Source of the DNA: Euzebya rosea
GTDB taxonomy: Bacteria; Actinomycetota; Nitriliruptoria; Euzebyales; Euzebyaceae
Reading direction: 5' to 3'
Length of the DNA: 64,000 nt
NCBI RefSeq assembly: GCF_003073135.1
Contig: NZ_PGDQ01000014.1
Span: 118,332 to 182,331 of the forward strand
Positions 35,203-42,544 of the stretch are shown piece after piece (the stretch's first letter is position 1; every line of letters starts with the position of its first letter). Both the position numbers and the translations under genes were made by a program. Under the pieces are notes generated by a model, which was given only the letters and a program-made list of their open reading frames with translations, was not told the origin of the DNA and did no database searches.

Positions 35203-36150
35203 TCATCCGAACGACGGTCCTGCGAGCTCTTCGAAGTCGCCCATGGCGATCAGGTAGCCCTCGTCGTCGACGCCGAGCGGCAGCTGCGGCAGCGGACGGG
35301 CGGCGGGGCCGAAGGTGGGGATGCACGCGTGCGGGACGTCGAACGTCGACTGGTGGCACGGGCAGAACAGGGACTGGTCCTGCTCGCGGTACAGCGCGAC
35401 CGGGCAGCCGGCGTGGGTGCAGATCTTGGAGTAGCCGACCACCGTCTCGTCGACGACCCACGACATGTTCGTGGGTTCCTTCGGTGGCTCCGACAGCCGG
35501 ATGATCACCACGGCGGCACGTTCGAAGCCGATGGCCCCGTCGGGCCAGACCGAGGCGATGTTGCCGACGGCGAGGTCCTCGGGGCGCAGCGGCTCACCGT
35601 CGTTGTTGACGGCGCGGACGCCACGGGCCCAGGGGGTCTGCCGCAGGGTGTTGCCCACGTTGGGGCCGAGGGAGGGCACGAGGGAGAGGAGGGAGATGCC
35701 GAGCGCCCCGAACGCGCCGACGAGGATGCGGGTCAGGAAGCCACGGCGTTCCAGCGGCTTGATCAGGGTGTAGTCGTCGTCCCCTGCGGTCGGGTCCACC
35801 GCAGCGCCGACGGGGACGCGGTCCTCCTCGACGACATCGCGAGGCTCGGCGGCGACGACCTCCGGGAAGCGGTCGAAGAAGTAGCGCCGCACGGCGAGGC
35901 CCAACAGGAACAACGACAGGGCGAGGCAGCCGGAGTAGACCGGCAGGGGCCCGCCGAACCGCAGGACCAGCGCGAAGGCGACGGCGAGCACGCCGCCGAG
36001 TCCCGCAGTCCAGGCGACGAAGGCGTCGTTGGCCCGGCTGGGGTCGGGGACGTGCATCTCCAGCACGTGCCGCTCGAGCACGGGGCGGGCGGTGGGATCC
36101 TCGGGCTGGTCGTCGGCCGTGATCGGGCTCGTGGTCGGGTCCTGGCTCAC
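35203..36150 (-). CDS. qcrA: Rieske iron-sulfur subunit of cytochrome bc complex
   Basis: 315 residues from GTG 36150, overlapping the qcrC stop (GTGA). Three membrane helices (about 44-63, 71-88 and 138-158) are typical of the actinobacterial three-helix Rieske. The cluster ligands are Cys244 and His246 (CTHAGC) and Cys263 and His266 (CPCHQS), with the disulfide pair Cys249/Cys265. It takes electrons from menaquinol at the Qo site of QcrB. An ERRGFLTRILVGAFGALG segment before the third helix resembles a Tat-type motif, as expected for export of the folded domain. Confidence 0.95.
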   Translation of the reverse strand: MSQDPTTSPITADDQPEDPTARPVLERHVLEMHVPDPSRANDAFVAWTAGLGGVLAVAFALVLRFGGPLPVYSGCLALSLFLLGLAVRRYFFDRFPEVVAAEPRDVVEEDRVPVGAAVDPTAGDDDYTLIKPLERRGFLTRILVGAFGALGISLLSLVPSLGPNVGNTLRQTPWARGVRAVNNDGEPLRPEDLAVGNIASVWPDGAIGFERAAVVIIRLSEPPKEPTNMSWVVDETVVGYSKICTHAGCPVALYREQDQSLFCPCHQSTFDVPHACIPTFGPAARPLPQLPLGVDDEGYLIAMGDFEELAGPSFG

Positions 36151-37079
36151 GGCCGGGGCTCCTCGTCGGGATCGTGGGGGTGGTCGGGGTCGGCGTCGTT
36201 CGTGTCGGTGGTGTCGGGATCGGCGTCCCGCGTGGCGGGTCGGCCGTCGGGGGGTGTGATCCCGGCCTCGGGCTGCGACCCCTCGTCGATGAGGTCCTCC
36301 AGGCGCACCGGCCGGCTGCCGATGTAGACCAGCGAGCCGAGCAGGGCCAGGGACAGCAGTCCGACGAAGCCCGACGCGAAGACCGGGTTCAGCTCGACCA
36401 GGCCGAGGAACGGCGTACCGCGTTCCTCGTCGACGGCCTCGAGGTAGGCCACGACGGCGTCGACGTCCTCGTCGGGGATGACCTCGGCGGAGAAGGCCGG
36501 CATCTCGAACGGGCCCACGCGGATGGCCTCGGCGATGGCGATGCCCGGCAGGTTGTTGACCTGCGGCGTCCACGCCTGGCGACCGGCCGTGCCGCCGGCG
36601 CCCGCGTTGCCGTGGCAGTGCGCGCAGTTGCGGGCGAAGACCTCCAGGCCGCGGGCGACCTCGCCCTCGTTGACCTCGGGCACCTCACCGGGGATGTCGA
36701 ACTCCTCCGACATCCATTCGACCAGCGCCGTGCGTTCGGCGTCGTCGTAGAAGACATGGCGTTCGCGGTTGTCGAACGGGTCGCCGGCGGGGGGCATGCG
36801 GCCGGTGCGCAGGACCAGGTCCAGGTACGGAACGGTCAGGTCGTCGTTGTTGCGCAGCGACGGCACCGGACGGCCGTCGGTCGGGACCTCGCCACCCTGG
36901 CCGTCGAGGCCGTGGCACCGCGAGCAGTTCTGCGCGTAGCTCTCGACCGCGAAGGAGTCCGCGAGTTCCTGCTCGGCCTCCTGCGCGAAGGCGGACGGCC
37001 AGAACAGCAGGGCGGCGGCTGCTGCGGATGCCACCACCACGAGCCACCCAGCCAGCGATCGACGGTTGGCGGCCAGCAT
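36147..37079 (-). CDS. qcrC: Diheme cytochrome c subunit of cytochrome bcc complex
   Basis: 310 residues. A signal/anchor segment at about 10-32 is followed by two c-type heme sites, CSRCH at 52-56 and CAHCH at 152-156, with candidate Met ligands in TGRMPPAGD and FEMPAFS. A C-terminal membrane helix is at about 240-262, followed by an Asp/Pro-rich tail. In actinobacteria, which lack soluble cytochrome c, this subunit passes electrons straight to the aa3 oxidase. It is first in the qcrCAB operon; AAAGGA is upstream of its ATG. Confidence 0.95.
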   Translation of the reverse strand: MLAANRRSLAGWLVVVASAAAAALLFWPSAFAQEAEQELADSFAVESYAQNCSRCHGLDGQGGEVPTDGRPVPSLRNNDDLTVPYLDLVLRTGRMPPAGDPFDNRERHVFYDDAERTALVEWMSEEFDIPGEVPEVNEGEVARGLEVFARNCAHCHGNAGAGGTAGRQAWTPQVNNLPGIAIAEAIRVGPFEMPAFSAEVIPDEDVDAVVAYLEAVDEERGTPFLGLVELNPVFASGFVGLLSLALLGSLVYIGSRPVRLEDLIDEGSQPEAGITPPDGRPATRDADPDTTDTNDADPDHPHDPDEEPRP

Positions 37080-37206
37080 CTCGCTGCGGTCCTTTCAGCA
37101 CGTCAGGGCGGGATTCCCCACGGAGGCTACCTGCCCCGGACCGGTTCGTGACAGCGGGACGGCGCCGCCGGGTCCCCCTTTGTCCCGGCGGCGACAGGGG
37201 TCAGGC

Positions 37207-37515
37207 GTGCGGGATGGGCCAGCGGTTCAGCGCACCCTCCTCCAGCGGGGCATCACGCCAGCCGAGCCCTACCGGCACGTGCTGGATCCGAACCTGGCGG
37301 CGCCTGACTGCGACCACCTGCTGGTGCCGCGCGGCAGGATGGACCGCCCGAGGTCGTCCTGACCCCGGCGCTCGTCGAGGACGTGTGGCGCATCGGTGTG
37401 GATGTCGTGGGGCATCGGGGACGCACCCACCTGCTGTTTCGCGAACCACCGTTGGAGGATCAGCTGGCTCCCCCTCCCGAACTTCCCGTTCGGCCGCCTG
37501 CGAGACGTGGGTAGG
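37207..37515 (+). pseudogene. Possible small gene interrupted by a frameshift
   Basis: From GTG 37207 (AGGGG 8 nt upstream) one frame reads 51 codons with protein-like content (RDGPAVQRTLLQRG, PYRHVLDPNLAAPDCDHLLV) to TGA 37362. A different frame opens across the same point and reads PPEVVLTPALVEDVWRIG, HRGRTHLLFREPPLEDQLAP to TAG 37515. Joined by a one-base shift near 37335-37345 they would make one protein of about 100 residues. This looks like a recently broken gene, a sequencing error, or chance coding-like composition. I recognise no family. Confidence 0.35.
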
Positions 37516-37517
37516 AT
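37512..37517 (+). promoter_or_regulatory. Leaderless -10 box of the GNAT gene at 37526
   Basis: TAGGAT at 37512-37517 ends 8 nt before ATG 37526, with no ribosome-binding site between. Confidence 0.45.
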
Positions 37518-37525
37518 GCGCGTCG

Positions 37526-38011
37526 ATGACTGTCACCATCCGCCATGCCGAGGACTCCGAGCTCGACATCGTCGCGTCGCTGATCGTCGACGCATACGCG
37601 GAGTTCGCCGCGACGATGTCGCCCGACGCCTGGTCGATGTTCGCCCAGGACATCGCGAACGTGCACGGCCGACGGGGTGATGGCGAGATCGTCGTGGCCG
37701 AACGCGACGGCAAGATCGTCGGGTCGGTCACGGTGTTCCGTGACTGGCGCGGTGCGCAGCAGGACACGATGGCCATGCGGATGCTGGCGGTCCCCCCGAC
37801 CGAACGGCACACCGGCGTCGGCAAGTCGCTGATGCAGTGGGCCATCGACGAGGCCAAGGCCGCGAACAAGGAACGCATCGTCCTGACCGCCATGCAGGTC
37901 ATGGACACCCTGCGCGAGATGGCCGACAGGCTCGGCTTCGAACGCGCCCCCGAGCTCGACCACGAGCCCGCCCCCGGCGTGCGCGCGGAGGGCTACAGCC
38001 TGACGCTGTGA
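37526..38011 (+). CDS. GNAT-family N-acetyltransferase
   Basis: 161 residues from ATG 37526. A complete GNAT domain: ITIRHAEDSELDIVASLIVDAY-type start (here TVTIRHAEDSE), the strand EIVVAERDGKIVGSVTVF, then MRMLAVPPTERHTGVGKSLMQWAIDEAK, where RHTGVGKS is the acetyl-CoA loop, and a final strand-helix LTAMQVMDTLREMADRLGF. Acetylates an amine of unknown identity in the cytosol. It appears monocistronic, with a leaderless promoter and a hairpin just past the stop. Confidence 0.9.
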   Translation: MTVTIRHAEDSELDIVASLIVDAYAEFAATMSPDAWSMFAQDIANVHGRRGDGEIVVAERDGKIVGSVTVFRDWRGAQQDTMAMRMLAVPPTERHTGVGKSLMQWAIDEAKAANKERIVLTAMQVMDTLREMADRLGFERAPELDHEPAPGVRAEGYSLTL

Positions 38012-38015
38012 CATG

Positions 38016-38034
38016 GTGGCGGCTCCGCCGCCAC
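38016..38034 (+). terminator. Hairpin after the GNAT gene
   Basis: GTGGCGGC (38016-38023) and GCCGCCAC (38027-38034) form an 8-bp stem 4 nt after the stop codon, with a TCC loop and a weak T-containing tail (GGTCGTTTC). Confidence 0.65.
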
Positions 38035-38437
38035 GGTCGTTTCACACTGCCTCGCTGCGCTCGGACGGTCCTCGGGCGTTGTTGGTTGGTCCTCACTCCG
38101 TTCGGACGGTCCTCGGGCTCGTGACCGACGAATCGCTCCCTCGATTCTCGACCCTCGCTTCGCATCGGGCGCTGCGAGTCTCACTCGCGTTTCGCCGGCG
38201 CCCTGCGGCGGTGCGTTGGCACCTCGGAGGCCCCCCGCACATGACTGGTGTGTGCGTTCGACCTCGCGTTGGGTTGTCCATCGCACCCACCCTGGGCCGG
38301 TGTGCGGTATCCCCGGCGCCAAGGGGCGTGCATCGCCCACGAACCCTCATCCCGTGTGGGATCGGCCGTCCTCAGGGGTGCCCAACGCACACGCCAGACC
38401 GGCCACCGCGGCCGACCTGACCAGCACAGCCGCGCTC
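38035..38437. other. 403-nt gap with a 17-bp direct repeat, no gene seen
   Basis: TCGGACGGTCCTCGGGC occurs at 38061-38077 and 38102-38118 (41-nt period). Composition is less GC-biased at wobble positions than in the neighbouring genes, and no frame gives convincing protein. It lies between the end of the GNAT gene and the end of a convergent SDR gene, so it is untranslated tail sequence or decayed DNA. Confidence 0.5.
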
Positions 38438-40450
38438 CTACCAGTGGACGCCGCGGAGGAGGTAGGCGAAGGCCAGGCCCTCGCTGGAGGCCTCTTCCTC
38501 GGGCTTGGCCGGGGTGACGTCGTTGACGGCGTCCTCCCCCTTCTTCGCGGCCGTGGAGTCCGGGAACAGGTGGTAGCCCGTGTTGAGGATGGCGTCCATC
38601 AGCTTGGGGGCGACGGCGTGGCCGACCATGGCGGTGTTGCCGAGCCCCGTGGCCACCCGCTTGGGGCGCTGGATGATCGCGGTGGTGATCATCGCGCCGG
38701 CCTCGTCGGGAGTGATGGCCGGGAACGCGTCGTACATCTTCGTCGGTGCGATCATGGGGGTGCGGACCAGCGGCATGTAGATCGTCGTGATGTGGCAGTT
38801 GTCGTCGATGATCTCCGTCGCCGCGCAGCGCGAGAACGCATCGAGCGCCGACTTGGACGCCACGTAGGCGCTGAACCGCGGGACGTTGGTCTGGCAGCCG
38901 ATCGAGCTGATGTTGATGATGTGGCCGAACTTCCGCTCGCGCATGCCCGGCAGGAACCCGAGGATCAGCCGCAGCGACCCGAAGTAGTTCAGCTGCATCG
39001 TCCGCTCGAAGTCGTGGAAGCGGTCGTAGGACAGCTTGATCGACCGTCGGATCGAGCGGCCGGCGTTGTTGACCAGCACGTCGACGCCGCCGTGTTCGGC
39101 GATGACCTCGTCGACCATCCGCTGGATGTCCTCGCCGTCGGTCAGGTCACACGGGTGCACGAAGGCCGTGCCGCCCATCTCCTCCAGGCGGGTCTTGAGC
39201 AACTCCAGCTTGTCGGCGCTGCGGGCGACGAGCAGGACGGTGCCACCGGCCTCGGCGACCTGCATCGCCGCCGCCTCGCCGATGCCCGACGACGCGCCGG
39301 TGATCATGATGCGCTTGCCCTTGACCGCCCCCTCCAGCGACCGGTCGAGGAACAGCACCGGGTCCAGGTTGCGCGCCCAGTAGTCCCACAGCTTGTCGGC
39401 GTAGGTCTCGACGTCGGGCGCCTCGATGCCGGTGCCCTCCAGCGCCGCCGTGGTGTTGGTCATGTCGAACTTGGTGGGGTTGGACATGTAGGTCAGCAGC
39501 TGCTTGGGGATGCCCAGGCTGTCCATCGTCGTGTTGACGATCCGCTTCACCGGGGGGAGGGATCCCAGGCCGGTCTTGATGGCCGGCGGGATCAGCTCGA
39601 AGACGGCCGGGTCGACGCGGATGCCGAACTCGGGAGCCCCGGCCACGCGGGCGAAGGCGTTCATGATCTCGCCGGCCGACCTCGGCTTGGCCTGCGTCAG
39701 GTGGAAGGCCTTGCCGTTCCACGTCGCGTCGAGGTGGGCGATGTGGTCCATGGCCTCGGCCACGTAGTCGACCGGGACCATGTTCATCCGCCGGCCCTCG
39801 AGGCCGACCAGCGGCAGCCAGCCCGGCATGGCGTGGCGCAGTCGCTTGAGCAGCGGGAAGACGTAGTACGGCCCGTCGACCTTGTCCATCTCGCCCGTGC
39901 GGGAGTGGCCCAGCACGATGCCCGGCCGGTAGATCCGCCACGGCCGCTGGCACTCGTCGCGGACCAGCTTCTCCGACTCGTGCTTGGTGCGGTAGTACGG
40001 GTCCTTCAGGCCGGTGGCCTCGTCGAGCATGTCCTCGCGGAACCAGCCGCGGAAGTCACCGGCCGCGGCGATGGAGGAGACGTGGTGGACCAGGCCGGCC
40101 TCGACGGCATGTGCCAGCTCGACCATGTGCTGGGTGCCGTCGACGTTGGCGATCCGCTGCCGTTCGGCGTCGGCCTTCAGGTCGTAGATGGCGGCCAGGT
40201 GGAAGAGGTGGTCGACCTGCCCGCGGAGCTCGGCGACCTGGTCGTCGTCCAGGCCGAGGCGCGGCTGGGAGAGGTCCCCGACGACCGCGACCAGCTGGGT
40301 CTCGTCCAGCCCACAGCGCTCGCGGATGGCGTCCAGCTTGGCGACCGACGACTCGCGGACCAACGCGTGGATGGTCTCACCGCGCTCGGCCAGCTTCTCG
40401 ATGAGGAAACGGCCGATGAAACCGGTGCCGCCGGTGACGAAGTAGCTCAT
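38438..40450 (-). CDS. Two-domain SDR protein, probable fatty acyl-CoA reductase (AcrA1/Rv3391-like)
   Basis: 670 residues. The N-terminal half is an extended SDR/fatty-acyl-reductase domain: TGGTGFIGRFLIEKL at 6-20, VVGDLSQPRLGL, and YYRTKHESEK with the catalytic Tyr and Lys. The C-terminal half is a classical SDR: ITGASSGIGEAAA at about 384-396, NNAGRS, SSIGC, and YVASKSALDAF with the Tyr-Lys pair. This fusion is the layout of mycobacterial AcrA1-type acyl-CoA reductases that make fatty aldehydes or alcohols for wax esters. Activity and chain length are inference. ATG 40448-40450 has AAGGGG upstream. It could also be a lipid dehydrogenase of other specificity. Confidence 0.82.
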   Translation of the reverse strand: MSYFVTGGTGFIGRFLIEKLAERGETIHALVRESSVAKLDAIRERCGLDETQLVAVVGDLSQPRLGLDDDQVAELRGQVDHLFHLAAIYDLKADAERQRIANVDGTQHMVELAHAVEAGLVHHVSSIAAAGDFRGWFREDMLDEATGLKDPYYRTKHESEKLVRDECQRPWRIYRPGIVLGHSRTGEMDKVDGPYYVFPLLKRLRHAMPGWLPLVGLEGRRMNMVPVDYVAEAMDHIAHLDATWNGKAFHLTQAKPRSAGEIMNAFARVAGAPEFGIRVDPAVFELIPPAIKTGLGSLPPVKRIVNTTMDSLGIPKQLLTYMSNPTKFDMTNTTAALEGTGIEAPDVETYADKLWDYWARNLDPVLFLDRSLEGAVKGKRIMITGASSGIGEAAAMQVAEAGGTVLLVARSADKLELLKTRLEEMGGTAFVHPCDLTDGEDIQRMVDEVIAEHGGVDVLVNNAGRSIRRSIKLSYDRFHDFERTMQLNYFGSLRLILGFLPGMRERKFGHIINISSIGCQTNVPRFSAYVASKSALDAFSRCAATEIIDDNCHITTIYMPLVRTPMIAPTKMYDAFPAITPDEAGAMITTAIIQRPKRVATGLGNTAMVGHAVAPKLMDAILNTGYHLFPDSTAAKKGEDAVNDVTPAKPEEEASSEGLAFAYLLRGVHW

Positions 40451-40567
40451 GTGTGTGGTGCCCCTTGTTCTGCGGCACGACGATTCGACTCCGCGTGCCT
40501 GCTCCGCGACCGGCAGCGTACTTAGTCCGGGCCGGCGGCGTGGGGGATTCGGCGGGAACCGCCGTGG

Positions 40568-41033
40568 TCAGGGCGTGGCAGCTCGGGCGATCAGGGCGAA
40601 GCGGATGTCGGTGACCGCGTGCCCCCAGAGCACGTCGTCGTCGGCGAGGTCGTGGACCTCGATGTCCGCCACCAGCGGGTCGAGGGCAGCGGCCAGGGCG
40701 TCGGGTGTCACCCCGCCGTACCAGGGCAGCCGGGTGTGGATCGGGGTGTAGTCGCCGTGGTCGGCGTCTGGGCCCGGCTGTGCGTCGGGTTGCCCCCAAC
40801 GCCCCTCCACCAGCACCAGCCGGCCGCCGGGCCGGAGCAGCGATGTCCACCGGCGCAGGGCGTCATGGGGGTCGGGCAGCGTCCAGACGACGTGGCGGAC
40901 CAGCACCACGTCGACCGAACCCATGGAGAGGGGAGGGTCGGCGGCGTCACCGACGACGAACCGCGCCGAGGTGCCCTCGGCCTTGGCCGTCCCAGTGGTC
41001 GGCCACGACCGGCAGCACCGTGTCATCGCCCAT
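40568..41033 (-). pseudogene. SAM-dependent methyltransferase broken by internal deletion and frameshift
   Basis: The 3' part encodes a normal class I methyltransferase second half: AEGTSARFVVGDAADPPL, VDVVLVRHVVWTLPDPHDAL, LLRPGGRLVLVEGRW. The frame upstream is closed soon, and motif I (the SAM-binding DxGxGxG) is absent. A good start exists in another frame: ATG 41031-41033 with a GGAGG-type site, reading MGDDTVLPVVADHWDG, which looks like the genuine N-terminus of such an enzyme. The two parts meet at about 40984-40992, so roughly 60-90 codons including motif I seem to have been lost together with the reading frame. It lies 28 nt after the AlaX gene stop, so it was likely once in that operon. 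Confidence 0.75.
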
Positions 41034-41061
41034 GCCGTCCCCCCTCCACCGCACGGTGTCG

Positions 41062-41796
41062 TCAGGCGTCGTGGACCACCAGGCGGATGCGCTTGTTGGC
41101 CTTGCCCTTGGACTCGGTCCTGGTGACCTCGACCCGACCGACCTCGGCGGTCGTGGCGACGTGGGTGCCGCCGTCGGCCTGCTTGTCGAGGCCGCGGATG
41201 TCGATGACGCGCAGCGGGTCGATGAAGGCGGGGATCAGGTTGGCCTTGGTGCGGATCAGGGCGGGATCCTCGTCGGCGGCGGCGCGGCCCACGAACTCCA
41301 CCATGATCTCGCGGGCAGCGGCGATCTCCTCGTTGATCCGCTTCTCGGCGCGCTCGCCCAGCTCTGCTGACATGGCGTCCAGCTCGAAGTCCAGCCGTCC
41401 CTTGCCCGGGTCCATGTTGCCGCCGGTCACCGCGACGCCGAAGTCGGCCCAGATGACGCCGCAGAGGATGTGCAGGGCGGTGTGGGTCCGCATCAGCAGG
41501 TGCCGACGGTCCCAGTCCAGCGTTCCCTCCAGCGTCGTGCCCGGGTCCGGCAGCGGGTCGTCCTCCCCCAGCTGGTGCCAAACGACCGCCTTGTCCTTGC
41601 CGACCTTGGTCACCTCCGCCGATCCGTCACCCCACACGAGGGTCCCTCGGTCGGCGGGCTGCCCACCGCCGCCGGGGTAGAACGCGGTCCGGTTCAGCGC
41701 GACCCGGTGGACGTCGACGTCGACGTCGGCGACGACCGCCTCGAAGGTGCGCAGGTAGGCGTCGGTGGAGTACAGGTCCTCGGTCGGCTCGGGCAT
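41062..41796 (-). CDS. AlaX-type alanyl-tRNA editing protein
   Basis: 244 residues from ATG 41796. An N-terminal AlaRS second-additional-domain-like part (TAFYPGGGGQPADRGTLVW) precedes the editing core with zinc motif HTALH (RTHTALHILCGV) and the second metal motif in DGGTHVATTAEVG, where a Cys usually found upstream is absent or replaced. The family hydrolyses Ser-tRNA(Ala) or Gly-tRNA(Ala) in trans to prevent mistranslation. The cytosolic protein is encoded upstream of the broken methyltransferase gene and downstream of an intact one. The full-length alaS is not in this window. Confidence 0.88.
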   Translation of the reverse strand: MPEPTEDLYSTDAYLRTFEAVVADVDVDVHRVALNRTAFYPGGGGQPADRGTLVWGDGSAEVTKVGKDKAVVWHQLGEDDPLPDPGTTLEGTLDWDRRHLLMRTHTALHILCGVIWADFGVAVTGGNMDPGKGRLDFELDAMSAELGERAEKRINEEIAAAREIMVEFVGRAAADEDPALIRTKANLIPAFIDPLRVIDIRGLDKQADGGTHVATTAEVGRVEVTRTESKGKANKRIRLVVHDA

Positions 41797-41837
41797 GGCC
41801 GCGAGCCTAGTCCGTTCGTCGAGGGCGGTGGTACCCG

Positions 41838-42422
41838 TTACGTGGCGGGCCGCCGGTGCACGCTGACGACGTAGTCGCCGCCGACGTAGGACTCGCCTTC
41901 CCACGTCGCCAGGTCCTCCACCGGCTCGAGGCCCGCCGCCGTGCAGTGGGCGTGGTGGTCCTCCAGCGACAGGTGGTCCCCGGCCAGCGAGAACCCGCAG
42001 ACCAGCGTGCCGCCGGGCGCCAGGTGGGCAGCCAGCCGGCGTGTCACCGTCGGCTCGGTACCCGGCGTCAGGAAGATCATCACGTTGCCGGCTGCCACGA
42101 CGACGTCGAACGTCCGGCCCAGGTCGAGCTCGGCGACATCGACCTCGATCCACTCCACCGCATCGGACTTCGTCCGGGCGACCTCCAGCATCGACGGGTC
42201 CAGGTCGACGCCCACGACCTCGAGGCCACGACGCGCCAGCTCCACGGCCACCCGGCCCGTCCCGCAACCGGCGTCCAGCACCGTCCGCGGCTCGTACGCC
42301 TGCACGCGGTCGGCCTCGCCGTGCATGTACTGGCCGCGCTCCTCCACCGCAGCCATGCGGGCGTCGTAGTCGCTGCCGCGGGGGACGCCGTCGCGCTTGG
42401 CCAGCCATCGGTTCTCGCTCAT
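41838..42422 (-). CDS. Class I SAM-dependent methyltransferase
   Basis: 194 residues from ATG 42422. Motif I VLDAGCGTGRVAVEL (about 48-62), motif II VVGVDLDPSMLEVA with the ribose-binding Asp, and FDVVVAAGNVMIFL as the post-motif strand are all present. Small-molecule methyltransferase of unknown substrate. It starts the minus-strand group that continues with AlaX (41-nt gap) and is divergent from the peptidase gene at 42545. Confidence 0.9.
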   Translation of the reverse strand: MSENRWLAKRDGVPRGSDYDARMAAVEERGQYMHGEADRVQAYEPRTVLDAGCGTGRVAVELARRGLEVVGVDLDPSMLEVARTKSDAVEWIEVDVAELDLGRTFDVVVAAGNVMIFLTPGTEPTVTRRLAAHLAPGGTLVCGFSLAGDHLSLEDHHAHCTAAGLEPVEDLATWEGESYVGGDYVVSVHRRPAT

Positions 42423-42544
42423 GGCACCGAAGTAGACCTCGTGGTCGCACCCCCGCCGTAACGGGGCGGCAACGGCGAGCGTGTCACCATCGACTCGTCG
42501 TCACCCCCGTCTCACCGTTCGTCCACCTCCCGGAGATCCGTTCC

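Noticed and set aside
38041..38120. The 17-bp direct repeat TCGGACGGTCCTCGGGC as an attachment site
   Set aside because: Only 41 nt between starts, no mobile gene between or beside the copies; simple local duplication is more likely.
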